A DNA stretch of 64,000 nt from Hyphomicrobium sp. (GCF_019744875.1 NZ_JAIETU010000006.1:1-64000); one strand, 5' to 3'; counted from the stretch's first letter, positions 9,640 through 18,814 are shown. The notes: generated from the sequence alone by a model not told the origin. Made by a program: numbers and translations.

Positions 9640-10109
9640 TAGTGTGCCTCCAAAGCAGGTCGTCATATCCCCGGACCCGATGACCGGAGATGTCATCAAA
9701 TCGCGCGATGGAGACTTTGAGTGTCAGCGTGAGGCGCTGTCGCAAGTGAACCAAGGCGTGTTCGATCGCCTTATATGAACCGCCTTTTTTATAAAGGCAA
9801 GATGTTGCGCGGTTTTGCGAGACTATGATCTGGAATCCACTGGTCTCGATGTCCAATTGAACAGCATAAGTAAATAACGATACTTCAGGAACAAGTGTCC
9901 GCATTCGCGCCAACTGTGCCGGGCGATGCTGTGTCCGCAGCGTGCGGAGTAAATTAAAGTCAGGTTTCGGGACAGAGATCTGGCGCGGCAACCTTTGTAA
10001 TCTTCTTCAGGGGTTGCGAAATCTCGCTGTGAACCTGTCGGAGGCTCCACGTTACCGTTTGGAGGGGCCAAAACCCGGCAGCCAGCCTTCCCAGCCTTCC
10101 ACGGGTATA
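9640..10109. other. Gene-free region between divergent csp and rpmI
   Basis: About 470 bases without a convincing gene; short ORFs here lack ribosome sites and family resemblance. The local base composition is lower in GC than the surroundings. It must hold the csp promoter and probably a long csp leader on the minus strand. No further motif could be assigned. Confidence 0.5.
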
Positions 10110-10138
10110 TTGCAATTGCTGGGGCTCGCCCGTATAAG
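10110..10138 (+). promoter_or_regulatory. Candidate sigma-70 type promoter for rpmI-rplT
   Basis: TTGCAA (10110-10115) and TATAAG (10133-10138) are separated by exactly 17 bases. Transcription would begin near 10145, giving a leader of about 175 nt before rpmI. Confidence 0.55.
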
Positions 10139-10144
10139 TCCGCC

Positions 10145-10319
10145 CAGAGCCGCCCGGCGGGGCATGCCGTGGCGGCTTTTATGCTTTTACCATCCGCGGA
10201 TTCCGCACTGAAAGCATGCTCTGCCCGCTTTGCGCCTCGGCGCGGGGCGATGCAGGGTCTGCCCGGCCATCGTTTTGGCAGGGCATGCGGACCGCTCAGA
10301 ACGTCTTAAGGAGAGCCAA
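10145..10319 (+). promoter_or_regulatory. Structured rpmI-rplT leader with alternative pairings
   Basis: Hairpin I pairs AGCCGCC (10148-10154) with GGCGGCT (10171-10177) and is followed by TTTT, so it looks like an intrinsic terminator just after the likely transcript start. A second 12-bp helix pairs 10214-10225 (GCATGCTCTGCC) with 10277-10288 (GGCAGGGCATGC). The loop of hairpin I (10156-10167, GGCGGGGCATGC) is a near copy of 10277-10288 and can also pair with 10214-10225, making a pseudoknot exclusive with the second helix. Ribosomal protein L20 is known to regulate its own operon through RNA structure in other bacteria; a similar role here is inferred. Confidence 0.5.
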
Positions 10320-10520
10320 ATGCCCAAGATGAAGACCAAGAGCGGCGCCAAAAAGCGCTTCAAGATTACTGGTACCGGCAAGGTCAAGGCCGCGGCCCAG
10401 GGCAAACGTCACGGCATGATCAAGCGTCACGCGAAGTTCATTCGCGATGCGCGCGGCACGATGGTGCTGAACGACTCTGACGCGAAAATCGTCAAGAAGT
10501 ACATGCCCTACGCCCGCTAA
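10320..10520 (+). CDS. rpmI: 50S ribosomal protein L35
   Basis: A 66-residue basic protein with the family start [15 protein letters not shown] and conserved [12 protein letters not shown]. The ATG at 10320 follows AAGGAGAGCC. It is the first gene of rpmI-rplT. infC, often directly upstream in other bacteria, is absent here. Confidence 0.97.
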   Translation: MPKMKTKSGAKKRFKITGTGKVKAAAQGKRHGMIKRHAKFIRDARGTMVLNDSDAKIVKKYMPYAR

Positions 10521-10562
10521 GTCGCCCTCGTTCGCCCTCACCAGTCATAAGGAAGCTCAATC

Positions 10563-10931
10563 ATGGCTCGCGTCAAACGCGGTGTAACCGCCCACGCCAA
10601 GCACAAGAAAGTTCTCAAGGCCGCCAAAGGCTATTACGGCCGCCGCAAGAGCACCATCCGCGTCGCCAAGCAGGCCGTCGAGAAGGCGCTGCAGTACGGC
10701 TATCGCGATCGCAAGCGCAAGAAGCGCACGTTCCGCGCGCTCTGGATCCAGCGCATCAACGCTGCCACCCGCGAACATGGCCTGACCTACGGCCGATTTA
10801 TCCACGGGCTCTCGGTTGCGGGCATCGACATCGACCGCAAGGTGCTGGCGGATCTCGCCGTGCAGGATGCGGCAGCGTTCAAGGCGCTGGTCGACCAGGC
10901 TGCCGCGGCCGTCAAGAAAGCCGCCGCCTAA
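10563..10931 (+). CDS. rplT: 50S ribosomal protein L20
   Basis: 122 residues with the typical [21 protein letters not shown] start, the [20 protein letters not shown] helix and a globular C-terminal domain ([20 protein letters not shown]). L20 is an early 23S-binding assembly protein and, in enteric bacteria and bacilli, the repressor of its own operon. It follows rpmI by 42 bases with a GGAAGC ribosome site. pheS follows after 340 bases on the same strand. Confidence 0.97.
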   Translation: MARVKRGVTAHAKHKKVLKAAKGYYGRRKSTIRVAKQAVEKALQYGYRDRKRKKRTFRALWIQRINAATREHGLTYGRFIHGLSVAGIDIDRKVLADLAVQDAAAFKALVDQAAAAVKKAAA

Positions 10932-11150
10932 ACTCTCGACCTCCCGGCCACGCCGGCGTGCGTCAGCCCACGACAAAGCGAAACGCGGCGGCGGAGAACT
11001 CCGCCGTCGGGGCGCGGTTGCGGTCTGGCGGTTTGCCACGGGCGTGTCCGGCCGCCGCTATCCGCCCAGTCACCGCGCGAGTTCACCGGTCTCATTCCGT
11101 GGACAGAGCGGGTTGCCTGCGGGCTGGCCGCGCGACATTCGGGATGACTT

Positions 11151-11230
11151 TCTCCGGCCCGCGGCTACATTTCGCGGGCCTTTGGTCACGTTCTCGTGCC
11201 TCCGGCCACATTCTCGGGCCTTTGGCCCAT
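11151..11230 (+). repeat. Imperfect 20-21 bp tandem repeats upstream of pheS
   Basis: Four degenerate units (11151-11169, 11170-11190, 11191-11210, 11211-11230) share the pattern TTCTCGGGCCTTTGGCCACA. The last unit forms the mini-hairpin GGGCC-ttt-GGCCC. The array ends 40 bases before the pheS start, where transcript leader would be expected. Each unit contributes a Phe codon to an ORF (TTG at 11113 to TGA at 11274) whose stop overlaps the pheS ATG. A role in phenylalanine-dependent control is possible but unproven. Confidence 0.55.
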
Positions 11231-11270
11231 GCGGCCGATCGGAGCCGTCAGCAACAAAGGGGTTGTGCCC

Positions 11271-12356
11271 ATGACAGGCACGTCGACCGGCACGTCGGAA
11301 CTCGAAGCCCTTCAATCCGAGCTGCTGGCCGAAATCGCCACCGCGCAGGATCTCGCGCAGCTCGAAGCCGTGCGCGTGAAGGTGACGGGCAAGAAGGGTC
11401 CGATCGCCCAGCAGATGTCCAAGCTCGCGACGCTGCCTGCCGAGGAGCGCAAGGCGTTCGGGGCGGCCAACAACGCCGTCAAAGCGGTGGTGACGCAGTC
11501 GCTCGAAGCGCGCCGCGCCGATCTCGAAGAAGCAGCTCTCGAAGCGCGCCTCGCGCATGAACGCGCCGACGTGACGCTGCCCGTGCGGCCGGGGCCGGAA
11601 GCGCTGGGGCGCATCCATCCCGTGAGCCAGGTTTTCGACGAGTGCGTCGAGATTTTCGCCGATCTCGGGTTCGACGTGGCCGAGGGGCCGGATATCGAAA
11701 CCGACGAGATGAACTTCGGCAAGCTCAACATCCCGGCCGAGCATCCCGCGCGCCAGGAACACGACACGTTCTATTTCCCGCCGAAGCCCGACGGGTCGCG
11801 CCTGCTTTTGCGCACGCACACGAGCCCGGTGCAGATCCGAACGATGCAGAACCGCCGCCCGCCGATCCGCATCATCGCGCCGGGGCGCGTCTATCGCTGC
11901 GACAGCGACCAGACGCATACGCCGATGTTCCATCAGATCGAAGGGCTCGTCATCGACGAGACCACGCACATGGGGCACCTCAAGTGGGTGCTGGAAGAGT
12001 TCTGCAAGGCGTTCTTCGAGGTTTCCGACGTGAAGATGCGCTTCCGCGCGTCGCATTTTCCCTTCACGGAACCCTCGATGGAAGTCGATATCGGCGCTGA
12101 GGCGATCGGCAAGCCGGGCCAGTGGCTGGAAATTCTCGGCTGCGGGATGGTGCATCCGAACGTGCTCATCAACTGCGGGCTCGATCCGGAGAAGTACCAG
12201 GGCTTCGCGTTCGGCATGGGCCTCGACCGGCTGACGATGCTGAAGTACGGCGTGCCGGATCTGCGCGCCTTCTTCTCCGCCGACCTGCGCTGGCTGCGCC
12301 ACTACGGTTTTTCCGTGCTCGATACGCCAACGCTGGGCGGCGGGCTTTCGGGCTGA
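11271..12356 (+). CDS. pheS: Phenylalanine-tRNA ligase alpha subunit
   Basis: The 361-residue catalytic subunit of the alpha2beta2 enzyme that charges tRNA-Phe. An N-terminal coiled coil (about 1-90) is followed by the class II core. Motif 2 is [18 protein letters not shown]; motif 3 is [14 protein letters not shown]. The segment [14 protein letters not shown] is also diagnostic. I chose the ATG at 11271, preceded by AAAGGGG; an upstream ATG at 11229 is in frame but enters the repeat region. pheT follows after 141 bases holding a palindromic repeat. Confidence 0.97.
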   Translation: MTGTSTGTSELEALQSELLAEIATAQDLAQLEAVRVKVTGKKGPIAQQMSKLATLPAEERKAFGAANNAVKAVVTQSLEARRADLEEAALEARLAHERADVTLPVRPGPEALGRIHPVSQVFDECVEIFADLGFDVAEGPDIETDEMNFGKLNIPAEHPARQEHDTFYFPPKPDGSRLLLRTHTSPVQIRTMQNRRPPIRIIAPGRVYRCDSDQTHTPMFHQIEGLVIDETTHMGHLKWVLEEFCKAFFEVSDVKMRFRASHFPFTEPSMEVDIGAEAIGKPGQWLEILGCGMVHPNVLINCGLDPEKYQGFAFGMGLDRLTMLKYGVPDLRAFFSADLRWLRHYGFSVLDTPTLGGGLSG

Positions 12357-12387
12357 TTGAGTGAGACGATTGAGGGCGCGGCCCTCT

Positions 12388-12466
12388 CTTCTCGAGGGGC
12401 GACACCCCCGAGAAGCGACCGTTGGGCTTCGCCCCACCCCTAACCTCTCCCCACAAGGGGGAGGGG
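12388..12466. repeat. Double palindrome (REP-like element) between pheS and pheT
   Basis: Two palindromes are spaced by about 28 bases. The first pairs CTTCTCG-a-GGGG (12388-12399) with CCCCCGAGAAG (12405-12415). The second pairs CCTCTCCCC (12444-12452) with the purine run GGGGGAGGGG (12457-12466). The 'taacctctccccacaagggg' core is familiar from dispersed intergenic repeats of many alphaproteobacteria. It may form stable RNA hairpins between the two cistrons. Only one copy is in this window. Confidence 0.65.
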
Positions 12467-12497
12467 AACAGCACTGTCTGGTCAGAGGTTTCGACCC

Positions 12498-14930
12498 ATG
12501 AAGTTCACGCTTAGCTGGCTCAAGGATCATCTTCGGACCAAGGCGTCGGTCGAGGAGATCGCGACCAAGCTTTCGGCCATCGGGCTCGAAGTGGAAAGCG
12601 TCGAGGATCCGGCCGCGAAGCTCGGCGCGTTCCGCGTCGCGCGCATCGTGGAAGCCAAGCGCCATCCGAATGCCGACAAGCTGCAGATCGTGCAGGTCGA
12701 GGTCGAAAAGGGCCAGCCGCTGTTTGAGGTCGTGTGCGGGGCGCCCAACGCGCGCGCGGGCATGATCAGCGTGTTCGCGCCGCTCGGCACCTACATTCCT
12801 GGATCCAAGATTACGCTCGAGAAGAAGCCGGTGCGCGGCGTCGTCTCGAACGGCATGATGTGCTCGGCGGCTGAGCTTGAGCTTGCTACCGATAGCGAGG
12901 GCATTCTCGATCTGCCGGCCGACATGGCCGAGCACATCGGCGGCCGCTACATCGATGCCGCCGGCCTCAACGATCCGGTGTTCGAAGTGAAGCTGACGCC
13001 GAACCGGCCGGATTGCACGGGCGTGCGCGGCATCGCGCGCGATCTGGCGGCGGCAGGCGTGGGCGAGCTCAAGGATGAGAAGACCATTTCGGGCGTCGAA
13101 GGCGGCTTCGACAACCCGGTCGCGATCAAGCTCGATTTCGCGAAGGATGCCGCGGACGCGTGTCCGGCGTTTGCCGCCCGCCTCATCAAGGGCGTTTCGA
13201 ACGGCCCGTCGCCGGACTGGATGCAGGCTCGCCTCAAGGCGGTCGGGCTGCGCCCGATCAACGCGCTCGTGGACGTGACGAACTACATCAGCCAGGATCG
13301 CGGCCGGCCGCTGCATGTCTATGACGCCGACAAGCTCAAGGGCGCGGTGCGGGCGCGCCTCGGCAAGGACGGCGAGACGTTCCAGGGCCTCGACGGCAAG
13401 GACCACACGGTCGACAGCACGATGTGCGTGATCGCCGACGACAGGGGGCCGCTTGGCCTTGGCGGCGTCATCGGCGGAGAGGCGTCCGGTTCGACGGAGG
13501 CCACGACGAACGTGCTCATCGAGAGCGCGTATTTCGATCCGCTGCGGACGGCTTCGACCGGGCGCAAGACCGGGCTCGTCACGGACGCGCGTTACCGGTT
13601 CGAGCGCGGCGTCGATCCGCAAAGCGTGCTGCCGGGGCTCGATCTCGCAACGCAGATGATCCTGAAAATCTGCGGCGGCAAGCCCTCGAAGGCGACGCTG
13701 GCGGGCAAGGTGCCGGACACGAAGCGCTGCATCATTTTCGATCTCGACCGCGTCGAGAAGCTGTCCGGTCTGGCGCTGCCGGCGGAAGAGATCACGACCA
13801 TTCTCGAGACGCTCGGCTGCGTGCTGGTCGGCGAAGGCAAAGTGTTCGAAGTGACGCCGCCGTCGTGGCGCCCGGACATTCACGGCGCGGCGGATCTCGT
13901 GGAAGAGGTCGTGCGCATTGCCGGCATCGAGCGGATTCCGGCGACGCCGTTGCCGCGCACGAGCGGCATTGCGCGCGCCGTGCTGACGGACCGGCAGAAG
14001 CGCGCGCGCAAGGTGCGCCGTCTGCTGGCCGCGCGTGGGCTCGTGGAGGCCGTGACGTGGTCGTTCCTGCCCAAGGCGCAGGCCGAGGCGTTCGGCGACG
14101 GGGCCACGCTGGTGGAGCTGGCCAATCCGATTTCCGTTGATCTGGCCGTCATGCGCCCGAACCTGTTGCCGGGTCTGCTGACGGCTGTCGAGCGCAACCG
14201 CAATCGCGGCATTGCCGACGTGGCGCTGTTCGAACTCGGGCAGGCCTATCGCGGTGAAGCCCCCGACGATCAGTTCGTGGCGGCCGCGGGTGTGCGCGCC
14301 GGTACGGCCGGTGTTTCGGGCGGCGGGCGGCACTGGGACGGTAAGGCGGCGGACGTGTCTGCGTTCGATGCCAAGGCCGACGCACTGGCGGTGATCGCGG
14401 CGCTGGGGGGCGATGCCTCCAAGGCGCAGATCACGCGGGACGCGCCCGCTTGGTTCCACCCCGGCCGGTCGGGCACGTTGCGGCTTGGGCCGAAGACGGT
14501 GCTCGCGCATTTTGGCGAGATCAATCCGCGCACGCTTGCCGCGCTCGATGTGGCGGCGCCTGTCGTGGCGTTCCAGGTGTTCCTGGATGCTGCGCCGGCC
14601 GATAAGAAAAAGAGCCGGGCGAAGCCCGCGCTGGGGCAGTCCGATCTGCTGCCGGTGCGCCGCGATTTCGCTTTCGTGCTGGATCGCGGCGTCAACGCGG
14701 GCGACGTGGTGCGGGCGGCGTTGGGCGCGGACAAGGCGCTGATCTCGGGCGTCACCGTGTTCGACGTGTTCGAGGGCGGTGCGCTGGCTGCTGAAGGCAA
14801 GAAGTCCGTCGCCATCGAAGTGACGCTGCAGCCTTCGGCCGAGACGCTGACGGACAAGGACATCGAGGCGATCGCCCAGAAGGTGGTCGCGGACGTGAAG
14901 AAGGCGACGGGTGGCGAAATCCGGAGCTAG
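12498..14930 (+). CDS. pheT: Phenylalanine-tRNA ligase beta subunit
   Basis: 810 residues, the full bacterial length. The domains are in order: an N-terminal MKFTLSWLKDHL block, an EMAP-like tRNA-binding domain (about 39-150, with the HPNADKLQ motif), the B3/4 editing domain (about 215-390, including RPINALVDVTNYI), B5 (about 400-470, ending in the PSWRPDI motif), the catalytic-like core, and a C-terminal anticodon-binding FDX-ACB domain (about 715-810). The beta subunit supplies tRNA binding and editing of misacylated Tyr-tRNA. Long antisense frames on the other strand are composition artefacts. Confidence 0.97.
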   Translation: MKFTLSWLKDHLRTKASVEEIATKLSAIGLEVESVEDPAAKLGAFRVARIVEAKRHPNADKLQIVQVEVEKGQPLFEVVCGAPNARAGMISVFAPLGTYIPGSKITLEKKPVRGVVSNGMMCSAAELELATDSEGILDLPADMAEHIGGRYIDAAGLNDPVFEVKLTPNRPDCTGVRGIARDLAAAGVGELKDEKTISGVEGGFDNPVAIKLDFAKDAADACPAFAARLIKGVSNGPSPDWMQARLKAVGLRPINALVDVTNYISQDRGRPLHVYDADKLKGAVRARLGKDGETFQGLDGKDHTVDSTMCVIADDRGPLGLGGVIGGEASGSTEATTNVLIESAYFDPLRTASTGRKTGLVTDARYRFERGVDPQSVLPGLDLATQMILKICGGKPSKATLAGKVPDTKRCIIFDLDRVEKLSGLALPAEEITTILETLGCVLVGEGKVFEVTPPSWRPDIHGAADLVEEVVRIAGIERIPATPLPRTSGIARAVLTDRQKRARKVRRLLAARGLVEAVTWSFLPKAQAEAFGDGATLVELANPISVDLAVMRPNLLPGLLTAVERNRNRGIADVALFELGQAYRGEAPDDQFVAAAGVRAGTAGVSGGGRHWDGKAADVSAFDAKADALAVIAALGGDASKAQITRDAPAWFHPGRSGTLRLGPKTVLAHFGEINPRTLAALDVAAPVVAFQVFLDAAPADKKKSRAKPALGQSDLLPVRRDFAFVLDRGVNAGDVVRAALGADKALISGVTVFDVFEGGALAAEGKKSVAIEVTLQPSAETLTDKDIEAIAQKVVADVKKATGGEIRS

Positions 14931-15033
14931 GTGAAGCGGCGGGCGATGGAGCCGGCGATGGATATTCGGTCGCGCGAGGGCCGTAAATCCTGGTAAGAGA
15001 CTGCGCCGTCGGATCAAGTGCGGGAGACACGAG

Positions 15034-16413
15034 ATGGTTGCGGACGTAACGACCGGACAGAACGCAGAACCACTTGTTCTGCCGAAGCCCAGCTTGCCTC
15101 ACATCATCATCGTCGGAGGCGGGGCTGGGGGGCTGGAGCTCGCGACCGCCCTCGGCAAGAAGCTCGGCCGTGACGGCTGGTTCCACAAGCGCTCGGCTGC
15201 GATCACGCTCGTCGATCGGTCGCGCACGCACATCTGGAAGCCGCTGCTGCATGAAATCGCCGCGGGCAGCATGGACGTCGATCGCCACGAGGTCGAGTAC
15301 ATGGCGCAAGGCCATTGGCACGGCTTCAAGTATCGCTACGGCGAGATGATCGGTCTCGACCGGGCCAAGAAGCTCGTGCACCTGGCGCGGACCGTCGACG
15401 AGGACGGGCGCGAGGTGACGCCGGACCGCTGGCTGCCTTACGACACGCTCGTGATCGCCGTCGGCAGCGTGTCGAATGATTTCGGCGTGCCCGGCGCAAA
15501 GGAGCATGCGCTCATGCTCGATACGCCGGAGGAAGCCGAGCGCTTCAACCGCCGCCTCATCAACGCTTGCGTGCGGGCGAACACACAGTCGGGGCCGATC
15601 CGGCCCGAGCAGCTTCACGTGTCGATCATCGGCGCGGGTGCGACGGGAACCGAACTCTCGGCCGAACTGCATGGTACGGCGCGCGGCGTGGTGGCGTTCG
15701 GGCTCGACAAGATCGATCCCGAGAAGGACATCAAGATCACGCTGATCGAGGCTGCGGACCGGGTCGTGCCGGCGCTGCCGCCGCGCGTTTCGGCGGCGAC
15801 GTCCGACATTCTCAAGAAGCTCAATGTCGACATCCGCACGAGCGCGCGCGTGACCGAAGTCACGTCGACCGGCGTCAAGCTCGCGAACGGCGATTTCGTG
15901 CCGTCGGAGCTCGTGGTGTGGGCGGCGGGCGTGAAGGGCCCGGACGTGCTGGCCAAGCTCGATGGGCTCGAGGTCAGCCGGTCCAACCAGCTCGTCGTCA
16001 AGGAGACGCTCGAGACGACGATCGATCCCAACATCTTCGCGTTCGGCGATTGCGCCTATCTCGTGCCGCCGGGCGAGACGCATGCCATTCCGCCGCGTGC
16101 GCAGGCGGCGCATCAGGAAGCCAGTCACCTCGTCAAGCAGATCAAGGCGCGCCTTGCGGGTCAGCCGCTCAAGCCGTTCAAGTATCGCGACTTCGGCTCG
16201 CTGGTTTCGCTCGGTCACTATTCGACGGTCGGCAGCCTGATGGGGTTCGTGACGGGCCGGAAAATGCTCATTGAGGGCTTCGTCGCCAAGCTCATGTACC
16301 GCTCGCTCTACAAAATGCACGAGACAGCGCTGCATGGTTACTGGAAGGTTACGCTGGATACCCTGTCGCGACTGCTGACGCGCCGCACGGAGCCGCACGT
16401 CAAGCTGCACTAA
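15034..16413 (+). CDS. Type II NADH dehydrogenase (NDH-2 family FAD oxidoreductase)
   Basis: A 459-residue flavoprotein that probably passes electrons from NADH to quinone at the inner membrane without pumping protons. The FAD-binding GGGAGGLELA motif is at about residue 29 and the NADH-binding GAGATGTELSAEL near 200. The late FAFGDCAYL signature binds FAD. The C-terminal 80 residues contain an amphipathic, basic region (ALHGYWKVTLDTLSRLL) fitting peripheral membrane attachment. GGGAGAC precedes the ATG. No partner genes adjoin it. Confidence 0.88.
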   Translation: MVADVTTGQNAEPLVLPKPSLPHIIIVGGGAGGLELATALGKKLGRDGWFHKRSAAITLVDRSRTHIWKPLLHEIAAGSMDVDRHEVEYMAQGHWHGFKYRYGEMIGLDRAKKLVHLARTVDEDGREVTPDRWLPYDTLVIAVGSVSNDFGVPGAKEHALMLDTPEEAERFNRRLINACVRANTQSGPIRPEQLHVSIIGAGATGTELSAELHGTARGVVAFGLDKIDPEKDIKITLIEAADRVVPALPPRVSAATSDILKKLNVDIRTSARVTEVTSTGVKLANGDFVPSELVVWAAGVKGPDVLAKLDGLEVSRSNQLVVKETLETTIDPNIFAFGDCAYLVPPGETHAIPPRAQAAHQEASHLVKQIKARLAGQPLKPFKYRDFGSLVSLGHYSTVGSLMGFVTGRKMLIEGFVAKLMYRSLYKMHETALHGYWKVTLDTLSRLLTRRTEPHVKLH

Positions 16414-16462
16414 TCGCGCGACTGAGGGTTGCGCGCCCGGGCCGATCGGAAGCGAGGTCGTG

Positions 16463-16900
16463 ATGGCCGATGCAGTGGAAGCCGAAGGCGGGTGTCTTTG
16501 CGGGGCCGTGCGCTTCAAGGTGTCCGGCGCGCCGATCCGCATGGCGCAGTGCCATTGCCGCGATTGCCAGCGCGCTTCGGGGACGGGGCATATGTCGAAC
16601 GCGATTTTTCGCGCCGACGACGTGACGGTGACCGGCCAGACCGCGAGCTACGACAGCACGGCCGACAGCGGCAACGTGCTGACGCGCCATTTCTGCCCGA
16701 CCTGCGGGGGGCGCCTGTTTCTCACCGTCAATGCGCGGCCCGGCATGATCGTGATGGCTGCCGGCGCATTCGACGACAGCAACTGGTTCGAGCCGGAGAT
16801 CGTTCTCTACACGAAGAGCCGGCCGCATTGGGACCTGACGACCGACACGGTTCCCAACTTCGAGGCCGCGCCCCCGCCGCGCAAGCCGGCTGCCTCGTAA
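16463..16900 (+). CDS. GFA family protein (Gfa/CENP-V zinc domain)
   Basis: A 145-residue single-domain protein with the Zn-ligand pattern GGCLCG, QCHCRDCQRASG and FCPTCGG typical of the glutathione-dependent formaldehyde-activating (GFA)/CENP-V fold. Few members of this family are true Gfa enzymes, so the reaction is not predicted. The ATG at 16463 is preceded in frame by a GTG, which could also start it. Confidence 0.85.
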   Translation: MADAVEAEGGCLCGAVRFKVSGAPIRMAQCHCRDCQRASGTGHMSNAIFRADDVTVTGQTASYDSTADSGNVLTRHFCPTCGGRLFLTVNARPGMIVMAAGAFDDSNWFEPEIVLYTKSRPHWDLTTDTVPNFEAAPPPRKPAAS

Positions 16901-16999
16901 ACGGGGCGCTCGAGCGGGGATCCGTAAAATTTTACGGGCAACTTGAACGGGACATTGAAAGTGGGCTGATAGATTTTCTCCACGGGCCGAGAGTGCCCG

Positions 17000-17302
17000 A
17001 TGGAGGACGCGCTCATGTGCGAGCTCAGCATCATCTTGACGTTCGTGCTTGCCCACATCGTGGCGTGGTCGGCGCAGGGCGGCGGCTGGCGCGGCGCGGC
17101 ACGGGCGCCGTTCGTCGTGTTCGTGCCGGCCTTGGCGCTGATCCTGCTCCAGGCCGTGTTCTTCGATTCCTACGCCAACCTGGGTCTCAAGCTCGGGACG
17201 CTGCTGAGCTGGGAAGTTCTGTACTTCTTCTGCTACGTCACGCTTCGCGTCGCGCTGCGCAGCGATGGCGGCGAGGGCCAGTCCCAAGCCGGGCAGAGCT
17301 AG
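17000..17302 (+). CDS. Small hypothetical membrane protein
   Basis: 100 residues with three hydrophobic segments (about 8-25, 36-57, 66-85) and a polar Gly/Ser/Gln tail. The start may be 17000 or the internal ATG at 17015. No family recognised. It ends just before the opposing C92-type gene. Confidence 0.55.
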   Translation: MEDALMCELSIILTFVLAHIVAWSAQGGGWRGAARAPFVVFVPALALILLQAVFFDSYANLGLKLGTLLSWEVLYFFCYVTLRVALRSDGGEGQSQAGQS

Positions 17303-17314
17303 ACTCGTACCGCT

Positions 17315-18760
17315 TCAAACCTTGCCGCGCAGGTAGCCGATTTGGCCGCCCGAGACTTCGCGCAGCTTTTCCAGATGGACCAGCATGTCGCGCGGATGAA
17401 GCGGGAAGCCCGTCATCTTGACGCTATCCTCGTCAAGGGCGGTGAGCGCGGGCATGACTTCCTCGGCCGATTTGTGGAGCATGACGATGGTGGCGACGCA
17501 GGCGCGGCTCATGTTGCGCGGCACCTTGGGCATGGCGCTTGCGATCAGCGCCTTGCTGCGGTCCGACAGATAGCTCGACAGGCGGCCGAACACGGCGATG
17601 AGCGTGACGAACAGGGTTTCCTTGAATTTGTAGCCGCGCGTTTCCATCCACTCGAAGAACTTGGTCATGACCATGTCCTGGCGGCGCAGCCCCGGCGTCA
17701 GGCGATAGTCCTGCCATTCCGCCACGAGATCGAACCGCGGGTCGAGATCGATGTCGCCGGGGGCGAACGTTTCCTTGGCGCGGACGCCGATGCTCTTGAA
17801 GAACGCCTTGTTGCGCTTATCGAAGCGCGTCTTGAACATCGGCAGCTGCAGGGCGCCGCCGGTTGCGTCGGCGTAGGCCTGCGAGACGAGCTTGGCACAG
17901 AACAGCGTGCGGCGGCCTTTGAGGCGCATCGTGAAGTCATAGGGGATGTGGCGGGCCTCGCCCGTCTTGGTGGCGTGGATGCGGTCGTAGGCGAGCTTGG
18001 CGGCGCGGGCGGCGACGGCGGGGTCTTTGGACCGGTACAGCACGGCGCGGCCAAGCCCATGGTGCAGGACGTCTTCGAGCGTGTTGATGACGGAGCCGTC
18101 CTCGATCAGCGCTTCCACGACCCAGTTCTGGCCGTTCGGATCGATGTAGATGATGGCGATGTGGCTGAACTGGCTGTCGACGTCGCCGATGCGGGCGATG
18201 GCGGCGCTGTTGTGGGCGCTGCCGCGCATGAGGAGGAGGTCGCCCGACTGGAAGGGAATGTTGCGGCCGTCGGCGTAGGCGGGGTGGACCAGAGTGTTCC
18301 AGTTCCTGCCGGAAAAGCCGCGTGCGCTCTTTTCGCCGGGAGCGAGGCGGGCGTTGCCGGAGGCGACCTCGCCCAGCATGTCGGAGGCGTTGCGGGTGAT
18401 GCGGAAGACGTTGCGGAGCGCGATCTCGGCGGGACGGGCGAGGAGGCCCGCTTCCTTCCATTCTCCGATCCGGTCGCGCATGCGCATCCGGGCTGCGAAG
18501 AGGCCGTGCATCAGGCGGGGAGCGGCCTCGGCGACTTCAGCCGGGTCGGCGTTCGCAAAGCCCGTTTCGAACAGCGCGCTGTAGAGGCCGCGAAGGCTGG
18601 TTTCCAGCTCGTGCGTGCTGACGTAGGCCTTGCCGGCCACGGCATCGAACTCTGCGAGCAGGTCATTGAATCCGGAGATGCTCGATCCGGCGACATTGGT
18701 ACGCTGCACGGCCCCTACTCCCTCCGCGCGCGGCGGTGCCGCGCGGTTACCCCCGCGCAT
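17315..18760 (-). CDS. YiiX/YebB-like papain-fold (peptidase C92) family protein
   Basis: A 481-residue protein. The central region (about 165-310) has the order expected of the permuted NlpC/P60-like C92 family: GDLLLMRGS at the start, a catalytic-type His in FSHIAIIYID, and a Cys in RTLFCAKLVSQAYADATG. N- and C-terminal helical regions of about 150 residues each are specific to this protein. No signal peptide is visible. Family members are thought to act on peptide, amide or lipid bonds; the substrate is unknown. It converges with a small membrane gene and lies beside a murein transglycosylase, which may suggest envelope work. Confidence 0.75.
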   Translation of the reverse strand: MRGGNRAAPPRAEGVGAVQRTNVAGSSISGFNDLLAEFDAVAGKAYVSTHELETSLRGLYSALFETGFANADPAEVAEAAPRLMHGLFAARMRMRDRIGEWKEAGLLARPAEIALRNVFRITRNASDMLGEVASGNARLAPGEKSARGFSGRNWNTLVHPAYADGRNIPFQSGDLLLMRGSAHNSAAIARIGDVDSQFSHIAIIYIDPNGQNWVVEALIEDGSVINTLEDVLHHGLGRAVLYRSKDPAVAARAAKLAYDRIHATKTGEARHIPYDFTMRLKGRRTLFCAKLVSQAYADATGGALQLPMFKTRFDKRNKAFFKSIGVRAKETFAPGDIDLDPRFDLVAEWQDYRLTPGLRRQDMVMTKFFEWMETRGYKFKETLFVTLIAVFGRLSSYLSDRSKALIASAMPKVPRNMSRACVATIVMLHKSAEEVMPALTALDEDSVKMTGFPLHPRDMLVHLEKLREVSGGQIGYLRGKV

Positions 18761-18814
18761 TGATAGAATCGGATCCCGGGCGGGTAAAGCGTTCCGCCAG
18801 AGACGCCGCCTGCC

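Noticed and set aside
10986-11007. Terminator after rplT
   Set aside because: A 7-bp GC hairpin with a 4-nt loop is present, but no T tract follows, so it was not annotated.
11070-15017. A 1315-codon open frame antisense to pheS and pheT
   Set aside because: It lies entirely opposite two well-supported genes. Its product is Arg/His-rich low complexity, the usual result of high-GC codon bias read on the other strand.
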